Part shown: positions 52,389 to 61,792 of the stretch, piece after piece
How positions within the stretch are numbered: the stretch's first letter is position 1
Layout of the letters: each line of letters starts with the position of its first letter
Assembly: GCA_036513315.1 (NCBI GenBank)
Contig: DATBZF010000060.1
Coordinates: 1 to 64,000, forward strand
Direction: 5' to 3'
Length of the DNA: 64,000 nucleotides
Origin: Roseiarcus sp036513315
Lineage (GTDB): Bacteria; Pseudomonadota; Alphaproteobacteria; Rhizobiales; Beijerinckiaceae
The notes under the pieces: generated by a model
Database searches by the model: none
The model's input: the letters and a program-made list of their open reading frames with translations, nothing else
Told to the model about the DNA's origin: nothing
Translations under genes and position numbers: made by a program

Positions 52389-53159
52389 CTACCGATGCGG
52401 GTCGGGGAAGACGAAGGCGCGCCATCCCTTGCGTTCAAAGGGTTTCCAGGCGCCCTCGGGCTGGGACAGGCGATCCGCGATCGCATAGACCGCCGCCGGA
52501 TTATGCCCCATGCCGCAATGGCTGCTCTCGATCTCGATGCTTTCGCTTCGCGCCGAGGTCGCATCCATGCAGCCGCGCCATGCGCAGACGCCGTCGGTAC
52601 GGCTGAAGATTGCTGTCGTCGGAACGGGAGGCGGCCCGGCGAGGTCGCCGCCGAATTGCGGGTCGCTTTCATCGGCCCGGCGACCGCTGGTCATCTCATA
52701 AATGCGCCAGGCGTTCGTCGATTTCGGGCTGCTGGCGAACGGGCTGCCCAGCGTGATGACGGAGCGAACGCGATCGGGAAAGATCTTCGCGAGCTGCCGC
52801 GCATAGAGGCCGCCAAGGCTCCACCCGATCAGGCTGACCTTGCGGCCCTGCGCTTCGTTCAGGTCGCGCAGCAGGGCGATCAGGCCGTCGCGGAGGCCCT
52901 CGCGAAGTCCGAGGTTGCGCCCAAGGCCCCAGCCGCTTGCAGCATAACCCTGGCCATTCAGGAAGCTGCGCAGCGGCTTGGTGGAGACGTCGCTGGCCAG
53001 AAGCCCGGGCAGGACGAGGACAGGATGACCGTCGCCCTTCGGGCTCATCGAGAGCAGCGGCAGCATGCCGACAAATGCGCCCAATTCAGGAATGGCGCGC
53101 CCCTCGAGGAGCATAAGCCCCCGCGACGGCGGGGAAAGCGTCTCAGCGGCGACCGACAT
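52389..53159 (-). CDS. alpha/beta-fold hydrolase
   Basis: 256 aa. Oxyanion region PVLVLPGLLASD, nucleophile elbow LIGWSLGGLYA (Ser about residue 122), and a late His in SSHCGMGHNP. Similar to bacterial triacylglycerol lipase-like or PHB-depolymerase-like cytoplasmic hydrolases; substrate unknown. Start at 53159 follows the SD AAGGAG at proper spacing; an in-frame Met at 53222 lacks one. Transcribed alone, just left of a DUF445 gene. Confidence 0.8.
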   Translation of the reverse strand: MSVAAETLSPPSRGLMLLEGRAIPELGAFVGMLPLLSMSPKGDGHPVLVLPGLLASDVSTKPLRSFLNGQGYAASGWGLGRNLGLREGLRDGLIALLRDLNEAQGRKVSLIGWSLGGLYARQLAKIFPDRVRSVITLGSPFASSPKSTNAWRIYEMTSGRRADESDPQFGGDLAGPPPVPTTAIFSRTDGVCAWRGCMDATSARSESIEIESSHCGMGHNPAAVYAIADRLSQPEGAWKPFERKGWRAFVFPDPHR

Positions 53160-53327
53160 CGGAGCTCCTTGTTTTGTTCTCTTCGCGATAAAATCGCCGC
53201 CTTCAGCATAGTCCCAGGGCAAATCGATAACGCTCGCCTTTCCCGGGAAAGCGTGAGTCCATCAACCTAGATAACGCGCGACGGCATTTCAAGCATTGAA
53301 CGGGCGAATATTGTTGATCCGCGGCGC

Positions 53328-54659
53328 CTAAAGCATGCGGAGCAGGACCTCGCCGGCATAGAGCAGAAGGCCAGCCAGGCCGCCGATCAGCGCGCCATTG
53401 AAGCGAATGTATTGAAGATCCTTGCCGACGTTGATCTCGATCAAATCGATCAATTGCCGCATGTCCCAATTCTTGACCTGGTCCGCGATGAAGGTCGAGA
53501 CGCCGCCCTTATGGTTCGCGATGAAGCTGCTGAGAACCAGCACCATTCCGCGATTGATCTCGGCGCGTATTTCGGGATCGGTCGTGAGCTGGGCGCCTGC
53601 TTCGCGGAAGAGATTGGCGAGATGGCGGTGCAGGAGCCCGGTCTCGCTGGTTGCGCTGTGGTCGACGAAGGCCCGTATGTTGGACCACAGATTGGCGATG
53701 AGCTGGCCAAGCTCGGGGCGGCTCAGGACATCGCGCTTCAGCCCATCGAGTCGCGAGGCGAAGGCCGGCTCGGTTTCCATCCTGTCGATGAGGGACAGCG
53801 CCAGCCGATCGAATTCGCCACGGAATGGGTGATCGGGATTGGTCCGCACGTCTTCAAAAAATGCGCCCGCGGAAGCCGCGATCTTCTTCAACAAATAAGC
53901 GTCGGCGCGATAAAGCTTGAGCAGGGTGGGGAGTTCGGCGCGAATTTTCTCGCGGATCGCCGCCAGCGTATCCGTCCTGTTCAAGGCCTCGTGCAGGGCG
54001 CGCATGAGATCGTCCAGCAGAGCCTGGTGCCGACCCTCGCGGATGAAGGACCGCAGAGTCCCTGCCGCCAGGGGGGCGATGTCGATCGACTGGAGCAGCG
54101 TCTGGAGACGGCGGCTTACAAAGGTTTTCAGGCCGGAGGTTTCCGTCGCTGCGATCACTTCGGGCAAAAGACGCAGGACGAAACGCGCGAGGTCGGCGCT
54201 TCGCTTGTGATCGCTCAGCCACTCCGCGATGAACGAAGCGAAGTCGGTCTGGTTGAGCTTGGCGGCGACCGGCGCGGCGTCGAGGAAATGTTCTTCGACA
54301 AACTCGCCGAGCTTGTCGGCGATGCGATGCTGGTTGTTCGGGATGATCGCAGTATGAGGAATCGGCAAGCCGAGTGGTCGGCGAAACAGCGCGACGACGG
54401 CGTACCAATCCGCCAGCCCGCCGATGGTGGCCGCTTCCGCGAAAGCCGCGAGATAGCCAAAGGCCGGATGTTTGTCGGCCATGATTTTGGCGAAGACGAG
54501 CAAGCCGAGCGATCCGGCGAGCGTCAGCGTCGCGGCCAATTTCACGCGGCCAAGTTCGGCGGCGCGCTCGGTCTCGCCTGCTTTCAGCGCTGGGTAAACA
54601 TTCTGGGCGGCGCTCATGAGATCAGTCCGCGTTGCGGCGATCTTTCGCTCCATCGCCAT
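53328..54659 (-). CDS. DUF445 family membrane protein
   Basis: 443 aa. N-terminal helices (LAATLTLAGSLGLLVFAKIM; FGYLAAFAEAATIGGLADWYAV) and a C-terminal helix (IGGLAGLLLYAGEVLLRML) bracket a long helical cytoplasmic or periplasmic middle. The ADWYAVVALFRRPLGLPIPHTAIIP block is the DUF445 signature. Function unknown. The start may be at 54617 (MSAAQNV) instead, as neither has a clear SD. Confidence 0.85.
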   Translation of the reverse strand: MAMERKIAATRTDLMSAAQNVYPALKAGETERAAELGRVKLAATLTLAGSLGLLVFAKIMADKHPAFGYLAAFAEAATIGGLADWYAVVALFRRPLGLPIPHTAIIPNNQHRIADKLGEFVEEHFLDAAPVAAKLNQTDFASFIAEWLSDHKRSADLARFVLRLLPEVIAATETSGLKTFVSRRLQTLLQSIDIAPLAAGTLRSFIREGRHQALLDDLMRALHEALNRTDTLAAIREKIRAELPTLLKLYRADAYLLKKIAASAGAFFEDVRTNPDHPFRGEFDRLALSLIDRMETEPAFASRLDGLKRDVLSRPELGQLIANLWSNIRAFVDHSATSETGLLHRHLANLFREAGAQLTTDPEIRAEINRGMVLVLSSFIANHKGGVSTFIADQVKNWDMRQLIDLIEINVGKDLQYIRFNGALIGGLAGLLLYAGEVLLRML

Positions 54660-54782
54660 TGTTGCGCAGCGACAGGCAATTTCAACGCATTGGAAACGGG
54701 CGGCTCAGCGCCGCCCAGGTCAGTTGACGCCAGAGGAAGCTCGCGCGAGCGGGTCTTCCCTGGAGTCGCCTTGTCGGCTGTT

Positions 54783-55274
54783 TCAGGCGGCCTTGCTGCT
54801 CAGCGAAGCGGCCTTGGAGAAATTCTCCTGCGCCGACTTGGCGCCGTCCGAAATCAGCTTGCCGAAATATTCGGCAGTCGCCTTGGCGCGAGCGGCGGCG
54901 GCGTCGCCGCGGGCGCGCAGATAGTCGGACTGGATCTGCATCGCTTCGCCGAAAGACTTGGCGGCCGCGAGCTTGTCGACATTGGCGAAAAACGCCGCGG
55001 CGTCCTGATACAGGGCCTGCTGAATAGTGCGGCTGACCTTGGCGGTCTCGACGACCGAACCGGTCACGGCGCTCTCGATCGCGGCGGTGACCTTCTCGGC
55101 CCGGGCCTCGACGTCGGCCGAGCGATCCTTGGCGGCGCCGGCGGCGCGCTTGACGAAATCGCGAGCGGCTTCAGGCACTTCGACGTTCTGAAGGGTCTTC
55201 AGCGCCTCGGTGACGGGAGCGAAGGCTTCTTTCAGCGTGTTCAACATGTCGGTGTTTTGTGTGTTGGCGGTCAT
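54783..55274 (-). CDS. phasin (PHA granule-associated protein)
   Basis: 163 aa, almost entirely helical and Ala/Lys rich, of the Phasin_2 type: core region SVVETAKVSRTIQQALYQD and a second part FGEAMQIQSDYLRARGDAAA. Phasins coat polyhydroxyalkanoate granules and help control their size. Start at 55274 has GGAGAGA as SD. A PhaR-like palindrome lies upstream, and PHA synthase genes are close. Confidence 0.85.
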   Translation of the reverse strand: MTANTQNTDMLNTLKEAFAPVTEALKTLQNVEVPEAARDFVKRAAGAAKDRSADVEARAEKVTAAIESAVTGSVVETAKVSRTIQQALYQDAAAFFANVDKLAAAKSFGEAMQIQSDYLRARGDAAAARAKATAEYFGKLISDGAKSAQENFSKAASLSSKAA

Positions 55275-55354
55275 TTCTCTCTCCATCCTCGGTTTGTGAG
55301 CTATGGCGCCCCGTCCGAAGGGCCCAGGGCGAGACTGTTATGGCGCCTCATCTT

Positions 55355-55384
55355 GTGCAGTGCAATATTATTATTGCACTGCAC
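55355..55384. promoter_or_regulatory. PhaR-like palindrome upstream of phasin gene
   Basis: GTGCAGTGCAATA-ttat-TATTGCACTGCAC, a perfect 13-bp inverted repeat 81 bp before the phasin start. It contains TGCAGTGCA and TGCACTGCA, both fitting the TGC-N3-GCA style core reported for alphaproteobacterial PhaR sites. It likely represses phasin expression until PHA is present (family knowledge plus inference). Confidence 0.65.
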
Positions 55385-55416
55385 CATCACGATTTCGTGA
55401 TCGGAGACTGCGGCGT

Positions 55417-56013
55417 TCAGCGGGCCGCTTCCGGCAGGCCGTAGGCCTCGCGCTGGGCGCGCACCTCAGCGACATTATGGCCAAGCAGGACGATGTCGTG
55501 TTTGCGCCCCTGACGATCGCGGACATGGTCGCGAAGGAGCGCTTCCGCGCGAAAGCCGAGGCCTTCGAACAGCGCGATCGCTCCGGTCTGATCGACCGTC
55601 ATCTGCACGACGATCTTTTCGAGCTCCGCCTCCAGGGCCAGCGCGAACATTTCTTGCGACAGAGCCCGACCGACGCCAAGACCGCGCCGCTCTCTCGCCA
55701 CGACCATGCGGATCTCGCCGACATGGGGCGACCAGGACAGCGGATCGCAGACCAGCGCGCCGCAGCCAATGACATGACCGTCCCTGACGGCGATGAGGCT
55801 GGTCATGGCGCCCCGCTCGATCTCCTTGATCCAGGCGGCAAGGACTTTCGGTTCGCTGATGTCGCGGGGCAAAAACAGCAGGTCGTGGGCCGGCAATCCG
55901 CGCGCGAAAGCGAGCGTCGCGGCTTCGTCCGCCCCTGTCATGCGGCGGAATTCAACTTCGCCGGCCTCGGTCTTGATATCAAGCGGATAGGAACGCTTTG
56001 TCTCGCCCGTCAT
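55417..56013 (-). CDS. GNAT-family N-acetyltransferase
   Basis: 198 aa. Acetyl-CoA binding loop VARERRGLGVGRALSQEM (R/Q-x-x-G-x-G/A) and the closing GLGFRAEALLRDHV are standard. Start 56013 forms an ATGA overlap with the phaC stop, so the gene is translated with the PHA synthase operon; in-frame Met codons at 56052 and 56034 lie inside phaC. The target is unknown. Confidence 0.85.
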   Translation of the reverse strand: MTGETKRSYPLDIKTEAGEVEFRRMTGADEAATLAFARGLPAHDLLFLPRDISEPKVLAAWIKEIERGAMTSLIAVRDGHVIGCGALVCDPLSWSPHVGEIRMVVARERRGLGVGRALSQEMFALALEAELEKIVVQMTVDQTGAIALFEGLGFRAEALLRDHVRDRQGRKHDIVLLGHNVAEVRAQREAYGLPEAAR

Positions 56014-57080
56014 GTCGAACGCTCGCTCAGCCATTGGTCCAGTTTCGGCCATAGACGCTTACTCGCATTCGCGCCCGCGGCGACGCTGATGTGGCCGCCT
56101 TTGAGAATGACCTCCTCCTTGTCCGTGGAGGAGACCGCTGGGATGAGCGGCCTGGCCGCGCCATAAGGAACGATATGGTCGTGCTCGGCGACCGCGTGCA
56201 GGATCGGAACCTTGATAGCGCCGAGCCTCGCCGGATGGCCGCCGACCGACATCGTGTCGTTGAAGAGACGATTGTCCCACATCAGGTCCTTGGTCGTTTG
56301 GCGAAAATATTCGCCCGCCAGCGGGAGCGTGTCCGTCGCCCAGCGATCGAACATCCGGTACGATTTGACATATTCGTCGTTCCAGATGTTTTCCCACAAT
56401 TGCGTCTGGCCGACCAATCGTGAGGCCGGCCGCAACATTTCGAACGAGGCGAAAATCAATTCGGGCGGCACATTGCCGACGCTGTCGACCAGCCGATCGA
56501 CATCGAAATAACGCCGGTCGGAAAAATTCTGAAAAAGCTTCATTTCGCGAAAGTCGACCGGCGTCGTGAAGCACACCAGATTCTTTAGCGGCCCTTCAGG
56601 AAAGATCGAGGCGTAGAGCGTCGAGAGCACGCCGCCAAAGCAATAACCGATGAGGCTGATGTCGCTCTCGCCGCAATCGCGCTGGATATGACGGATGCAA
56701 CCGGGAATGAAATCGAGGACATAGTCCTCCATTCGCAACGATTTTTCCTCAGGCGACGGCGCCGTCCAGTCCAGCATGTAAACGTCGAAACCGCGTCTCA
56801 GGAGAAACTCGACAAGGCTCTGACCGGGCGCGAGATCGAGGACATAGCCGCGATTGGTGGTCGCCATCACGATCAACACGGGCACGCGATAAACCTCGTC
56901 GGCCTGCGGGCGATAATGGTGCAGCTTCATCGTTCCACGCGCCAGCACTGTATCCTTCGGCGTCGAGCCCACCGCCGGCGCCGGCGAGCCGAGATATTCG
57001 ACGCCCTTGATGCTGCGCTGGATCGCGCGCTGCACCTCGCTCTGGATTCGATCCGGGATCGATTGGGCGGCGCTGGTCAC
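56010..57080 (-). CDS. phaC: class III poly(3-hydroxyalkanoate) synthase subunit PhaC
   Basis: 356 aa, the length of class III PhaC. Lipase-like box SLIGYCFGG with the catalytic Cys, catalytic Asp in VAEHDHIVP and His in LKGGHISVAAG complete the triad. It polymerises 3-hydroxyacyl-CoA to PHA at the granule. Preceded by the PhaE-like gene with an ATGA overlap, as expected for a class III PhaEC pair. Confidence 0.92.
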   Translation of the reverse strand: MTSAAQSIPDRIQSEVQRAIQRSIKGVEYLGSPAPAVGSTPKDTVLARGTMKLHHYRPQADEVYRVPVLIVMATTNRGYVLDLAPGQSLVEFLLRRGFDVYMLDWTAPSPEEKSLRMEDYVLDFIPGCIRHIQRDCGESDISLIGYCFGGVLSTLYASIFPEGPLKNLVCFTTPVDFREMKLFQNFSDRRYFDVDRLVDSVGNVPPELIFASFEMLRPASRLVGQTQLWENIWNDEYVKSYRMFDRWATDTLPLAGEYFRQTTKDLMWDNRLFNDTMSVGGHPARLGAIKVPILHAVAEHDHIVPYGAARPLIPAVSSTDKEEVILKGGHISVAAGANASKRLWPKLDQWLSERST

Positions 57081-57460
57081 CCCGGCTCTCCGTGCGATGG
57101 CGGCCGACGCGTTCGCGGCGGCCTGCGCGCGCCGGCGGCGCGGTCCTCGGCGGTCCCGCCGTCTCGTCCCATTTGATGCAGGATCGCCTTGATCTCGGCG
57201 AGCTGGTTTTCGATTCCCTGCAGGCGCTCGCCCATAGCGATGAACTGCGTCCGGCTCGGCAGATTCATGCTGGTCAGATATTTCTCCATCGCTTCGCCGA
57301 GCGCCTTTTGCGCGGCCATCGACGCGCCGCCGGCCTGATTCATCGCGCGGCTAAAGCCTTCCGACTCCATCGCTTTGTTGGCGAAAGAATTGAACCCGCT
57401 CTCCAGGTCGCCAAGAAAGCCACGCCAGAGCGCGGCCGGGTCGTTCGCCTTGTCGGGCAT
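57077..57460 (-). CDS. phaE: short PhaE-like subunit of class III PHA synthase
   Basis: 127 aa. Helical, with MPDKANDPAALWRGFL at the start and a C-terminal coiled-coil region MGERLQGIENQLAEIKAILH typical of the PhaE C-terminus, then a basic Arg/Pro-rich tail. Usual PhaE proteins are about 350 aa, so this is a much reduced form. Start at 57460 follows GGGGGAG; an in-frame ATG at 57550 is too far from any SD. It is coupled to phaC by ATGA. Confidence 0.7.
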   Translation of the reverse strand: MPDKANDPAALWRGFLGDLESGFNSFANKAMESEGFSRAMNQAGGASMAAQKALGEAMEKYLTSMNLPSRTQFIAMGERLQGIENQLAEIKAILHQMGRDGGTAEDRAAGARRPPRTRRPPSHGEPG

Positions 57461-57609
57461 CGAGCGCTCTCCCCCGCACCGTGCATCGGGCTCGTTGGTC
57501 CCCCTGTCACGGGTCGCCATTTCATACTTTTGATGGGCGAGGGTCAACACGGGCTGAAAATCATGCGATAAAACATGCTTCAGACGCGCATTCGGAAGGA
57601 ATAGCTGGT

Positions 57610-58533
57610 TTGGATCTTTCGCTTCATCAGCCGCCGCAATTGGCCAGGGCCAATGGCATCGAGCTCTGCTACGAAATCTTCGGCGCGGCGAATGCGGAGC
57701 CGATGGTGCTGATCATGGGGCTCGGCTCCCAGATGATCCTTTGGCACGACGAATTCTGTCGCGAACTCGCCTCGCGCGGATTCCGCGTCATCCGCTTCGA
57801 CAATCGCGACATCGGAAAGTCCACCAGACTGACGGGCGGCAAACCGCTCACCGCGGTCGAGCTGCTCAAACTGCGGTTTCTTCGCATGCCCGTCGCCGCG
57901 CCTTACAAATTGAGCGACATGGCCGACGACGTCATCGGGCTGATGGATGCGCTCGGCATTGACTCCGCTCATATCGTCGGCGCCTCGATGGGCGGCATGA
58001 TCGCGCAAGAGCTCGTCATCAATCATCCCAAACGCGTGCGCACGCTGACCTCGATCATGTCGACGACCGGAGATCCCCGCCTGCCGCCAGCCACACCCGA
58101 GGCGACGGCCATTCTGATGGCGCCGCCGCCCAAGTCCAGGCAGGAATATCTCGAACGCTTCGCGCATACATGGCGCGTCTTGCGGGCGGGCAGTTTCCCG
58201 ATCGACGAAGCGAGGGATCGCGAGCAGGCCGAACGGAACTTCGAACGTGGACTCAATCCGGCCGGCGTCGTGCGGCAGCTTCGCGCCATCCTCGCCTCGG
58301 GCAGCCGCAAGGCGCGGCTGGCGTCGGTGAAAACGCCGACCCTGGTCATTCACGGAACCGTGGATCCGCTGGTGCGGCCGGAGGGCGGCAAGGACACCGC
58401 CGCGTCGATTCCCGGCGCGAGGCTTCTGATGATCGAAGGCATGGGCCACGCCCTGCCGATCTCGATGTGGCCGCAAATCATCAGCGCCATCGGGGCGCAC
58501 GCCCACCAGGCGCCGAAGGCGTCATCGCGATAG
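57610..58533 (+). CDS. alpha/beta-fold hydrolase (haloperoxidase/esterase-like)
   Basis: 307 aa. Oxyanion VLIMGLGSQM, nucleophile elbow VGASMGGMIAQ, Asp in VIHGTVDPLVRPEGG and a final His in GMGHALP. It resembles the RsbQ/pimeloyl-type esterase group and PHA-associated hydrolases. A TTG start at 57610 is preferred, 10 bp after GGAAGGA; an in-frame ATG at 57481 is possible. It is divergent from phaE and convergent with the P450 gene. Confidence 0.8.
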   Translation: MDLSLHQPPQLARANGIELCYEIFGAANAEPMVLIMGLGSQMILWHDEFCRELASRGFRVIRFDNRDIGKSTRLTGGKPLTAVELLKLRFLRMPVAAPYKLSDMADDVIGLMDALGIDSAHIVGASMGGMIAQELVINHPKRVRTLTSIMSTTGDPRLPPATPEATAILMAPPPKSRQEYLERFAHTWRVLRAGSFPIDEARDREQAERNFERGLNPAGVVRQLRAILASGSRKARLASVKTPTLVIHGTVDPLVRPEGGKDTAASIPGARLLMIEGMGHALPISMWPQIISAIGAHAHQAPKASSR

Positions 58534-58558
58534 AAGCCGCACAGTCGCCGCTCGGCGA

Positions 58559-61500
58559 TCAACCGCCCGTCCAGACGTCGAGCACGTAACGGTTCTGCGT
58601 CCCCATATTGTCGATCCATCGCTGGGCGTCCTCTTCGGATGCGCCTGATTTCTCGCGATAAACGCCCATCAATGTCGCTTTGACGCCTGGCTCCATCCTG
58701 CCGCCGTCGCCACAGACATAGACGATCGCGCCGTCCTCGATCATCCGCCAAACGCTGTCGCGCTGTTCCTCGAGGAGATGCTGCACATAGGTCTTGGCGC
58801 CATTGGCGCGGGAAAAAGCGACATGGAGCGCGACGAGGCCGCGCGCCTCGTAATCCTTCAGTTCGTCCGCATAGAGGAAGTCCTGATCAGACCGCCGACA
58901 GCCGAAGAACAATTTGGCCGGCCCCAGCATGCGGCCATCCGCGGCAACGCTCGCGCGCTCCTGAAGGAAGCCGCGAAACGGCGCCAGTCCGGTGCCCGGC
59001 CCGATCATGACGATCGGCTTCAAGGGATCGTCGGGCAGGCGGAAGCCCGCTCTCGTTTCGCGCACCATCGCGTGGATCGTATCGCCGACCCGGCGACCGG
59101 CGAGGAAATTCGAGCACACGCCCCTGTAGACGCCCTGACCGGGTTCCCTCCCGCCGGCGACGACGCCGACCGTGATGCTGCAACGCGCCGGTCCGCCCGC
59201 CCGCGGCGAGGAAGAGATCGAATAATAGCGCGGCGACAGAAGCGACAGCATTTCGAGATAGGCATGGAACGGCAGTTCGCAGGCGGGATGCTCGTCAAGG
59301 AGGTTGAATATCGACTTGCGCTTGGCCAGCACCTCCTGGCGATAAAGTTCATTGGCTTCGGATTCGTCGCCCGCCAGGGCCAGCAGTTTCGGTTTGGTTA
59401 CCGGACAGCGGGTATGCTCGGCCATGATCTGGATCTGTTTGCGGGTCGCCGCCTGTTGCAACTCGACGAATTCCGACAGCAGGCGGCCGACCGAGACCGG
59501 CTTGCCGACTGGTAATTGCGCGCGCCGTCCCTCGGCGACATGAAGGCTGATCTGATCGCCGGGCACGAAGCCGAAGCGTCGCGCGACCGCGTCGACCAGC
59601 GTCGGATCATTACGCGGAACGACGCTCAGATGGTCGCCGACTCTATAGGCGACGCCCTCGGGGAGTTCGATCTCGATGTGCCGGGTCGAGCGCTCGGAGG
59701 GGTTCGGACCGTTCCGATTCTGCAGCTCGCTGTTGGCGAGTATCTTCATCGGGGCGACGCCTGGCCCGACGAGCGCATTGACGGCGTTCGGCGCGACGGG
59801 CTCGACCTGATAGAGCGGCGCGTCTTCGTTGCGCTGGAAGCGCGCGTCGACGCCGAATTCCTTGGCCGCCAGCGCGCGGAGCGTGGCGAACCAGGTCTCG
59901 AACTGCCCGTCAAGATCGCCGCGCGCGTCGCCCTCGCCGCGGGTGAACACGCTGCGGGCGCCATGACTGGCAAGCTTTTCGTCGATCAGTCGTGGGATCG
60001 ACTGATAGGTCGCCGCCCAATCGCTGTTGCCGCAGCCGAAGACAGCGTAGCGCAGTTTATCGAAGACGCCATTCGGCAGATCGCCGCTGAGCCAATTGAC
60101 GAACGCCACGGCATTGTCCGGCGGCGCGCCATTATAGGAGGCGCAGAAGATCAGGACGCCGCCTTCCCCAGGCAGTTTGCCGACGAATTCATCGAGCGGT
60201 CCGAGCCGCGTCTCAAAGCCATTGACCTCAGCGAGATCGGCGACGCGCGTCGCCAGCTCCTCGGCCGTGCCCAGATTCGATCCATAGAGCACGAGCAGCG
60301 GCGTATTGTGTCCAGTCCGCACGCGGGCGGCGGCGACCGGCGCGGCCGCATCGGTCGCGACGACTGCGGACGGACTGGCCGCTGGCGCGCGATCGCTGTG
60401 CGGACGCGGTCGCGCCTTGATCTTGAATCCATCCGGCTTGATCGTCAGCGTCTCCTTGAGCGCCATTTGGTAGCGGGCATGGTCGATGAGCCGGAACCGC
60501 TGCAGGATCATGCCGAGAGCCAGCGCCGATTCGTGCATCGCAAAGCCGCGGCCGATGCAGGCGCGCTGCCCGTTGCCGAAGGGCTTCCAGGCATTGGCCG
60601 GCCGGGCGGCCTCCGCTTCGCGGCTGAAATTCTCCGGATCGAAAACATCAGGATTTGGCCCCCATACCGCTTTATCCCGATGCAGCGCCAGAACCAGGAC
60701 GGTGATGAATACGCCTTTCTTCAGCGCATATTTGCCGCCGATCACCTCGTCCTTCAGCGGCGTCACGCCATAGGCCGGCGCCGGCGGCCACATGCGCAGG
60801 CATTCCTTCAGGACCTGCGTGATATAGGCGAGCTGCGTCACCTGCTGGTAGGTCGGCTTCGCGCCGACGTCCGGTCCGAGCACCCGATCGACTTCGTCAT
60901 AGGCTTTCCTGAGCACGTCGGGGTGCTTCAACAAAGCGTAGATCGCGCAGGACAGCAGCCCGCTGGTGGTTTCATGTCCCGCGATCAGGAACGTATTGAT
61001 CTGGTAGCGGATGTTGACGTCGTCGAGCTGTTCGCCGGTGGCGCGGTCGACGCCGGTCATCATCGCCCCGAGCATGTCCTTCTTGGTCGCCGCGGCTTCC
61101 GCGTCCTTGCGGCGTTCGGCGACGATCTCATCGACCATCCCATTCATGAACGCGACATCGCCGGCCATGTCGCGCTTGCGGTTGCGCATCCATAGACTCT
61201 CGAGGGGCAGGCCGCGCGTCAGCATGATCGTCTCGAGCGAGCGCACCAGCGAGGCGACGAATGGATGGTAATCGCGCCGATAGAACGAATTGAAGCGGTA
61301 GTCGAAACCGCACAGGCCAATGGTGTCGAGGGTCAGCGCGGTCATGTCGTGAACGACGTCGATCTCGTCGTCGGCGTTGAGTCGCTCCCACTTCTTCACA
61401 AGCTGTTCGGCGATATCGACCATCATCGGATGGTAGGATTGCATCGCGCGATTGCCGAAGGGCTGCAGCAGAATGTGGTGCGCCTTGCTCCAGTTCGGCT

Positions 61501-61792
61501 CGCGCGTGTCGGCGGTGAACAGCCCGTCGCCGCCGATCGCGCGAACCCGGCGCAACGAGCCGCGCACCGCTTTGTCGAATCGCTTCTCGTCGCTCAATTC
61601 GTCGACCAGCGCGAAGCCGGAGACGACGACGAAGGGCGCGCCCATCATGTCGAGCCAGAAGATGGGTCCGAGTTCCTTGACGAGACGGGCGAGATGCTGG
61701 ACCGGCTTGGCCGAGTCAATCGACAGCATATTGCCCACTACCGGCTTTCCAGGCGGCCGCGGGATCGAGTCGAGCGCGTGTTTGGCGGCCAT
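58559..61792 (-). CDS. self-sufficient cytochrome P450 / NADPH reductase fusion (CYP102 type)
   Basis: 1077 aa, the P450 BM3 architecture. Heme domain (about 1-460): I-helix AGHETTS, ECLR of the ExxR motif and heme ligand Cys in FGNGQRACIGRGF. A Pro/Ala-rich linker leads to an FMN flavodoxin domain (LLVLYGSNLGTAEELA, ASYNGAPP) and an FAD/NADPH ferredoxin reductase domain (RYYSISSSP, GPGTGLAPFRGF, VYVCGDGGRMEPGV). It should hydroxylate fatty acids or similar substrates subterminally using NADPH. No membrane anchor. Upstream is the acyl-CoA ligase, separated by a palindromic element; together they suggest fatty-acid handling. Confidence 0.95.
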   Translation of the reverse strand: MAAKHALDSIPRPPGKPVVGNMLSIDSAKPVQHLARLVKELGPIFWLDMMGAPFVVVSGFALVDELSDEKRFDKAVRGSLRRVRAIGGDGLFTADTREPNWSKAHHILLQPFGNRAMQSYHPMMVDIAEQLVKKWERLNADDEIDVVHDMTALTLDTIGLCGFDYRFNSFYRRDYHPFVASLVRSLETIMLTRGLPLESLWMRNRKRDMAGDVAFMNGMVDEIVAERRKDAEAAATKKDMLGAMMTGVDRATGEQLDDVNIRYQINTFLIAGHETTSGLLSCAIYALLKHPDVLRKAYDEVDRVLGPDVGAKPTYQQVTQLAYITQVLKECLRMWPPAPAYGVTPLKDEVIGGKYALKKGVFITVLVLALHRDKAVWGPNPDVFDPENFSREAEAARPANAWKPFGNGQRACIGRGFAMHESALALGMILQRFRLIDHARYQMALKETLTIKPDGFKIKARPRPHSDRAPAASPSAVVATDAAAPVAAARVRTGHNTPLLVLYGSNLGTAEELATRVADLAEVNGFETRLGPLDEFVGKLPGEGGVLIFCASYNGAPPDNAVAFVNWLSGDLPNGVFDKLRYAVFGCGNSDWAATYQSIPRLIDEKLASHGARSVFTRGEGDARGDLDGQFETWFATLRALAAKEFGVDARFQRNEDAPLYQVEPVAPNAVNALVGPGVAPMKILANSELQNRNGPNPSERSTRHIEIELPEGVAYRVGDHLSVVPRNDPTLVDAVARRFGFVPGDQISLHVAEGRRAQLPVGKPVSVGRLLSEFVELQQAATRKQIQIMAEHTRCPVTKPKLLALAGDESEANELYRQEVLAKRKSIFNLLDEHPACELPFHAYLEMLSLLSPRYYSISSSPRAGGPARCSITVGVVAGGREPGQGVYRGVCSNFLAGRRVGDTIHAMVRETRAGFRLPDDPLKPIVMIGPGTGLAPFRGFLQERASVAADGRMLGPAKLFFGCRRSDQDFLYADELKDYEARGLVALHVAFSRANGAKTYVQHLLEEQRDSVWRMIEDGAIVYVCGDGGRMEPGVKATLMGVYREKSGASEEDAQRWIDNMGTQNRYVLDVWTGG

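Noticed and set aside
53412..55400. Plus-strand 662-codon frame over the DUF445 and phasin genes
   Set aside because: Antisense shadow; the opposite strand carries recognisable DUF445 and phasin proteins with good start signals.
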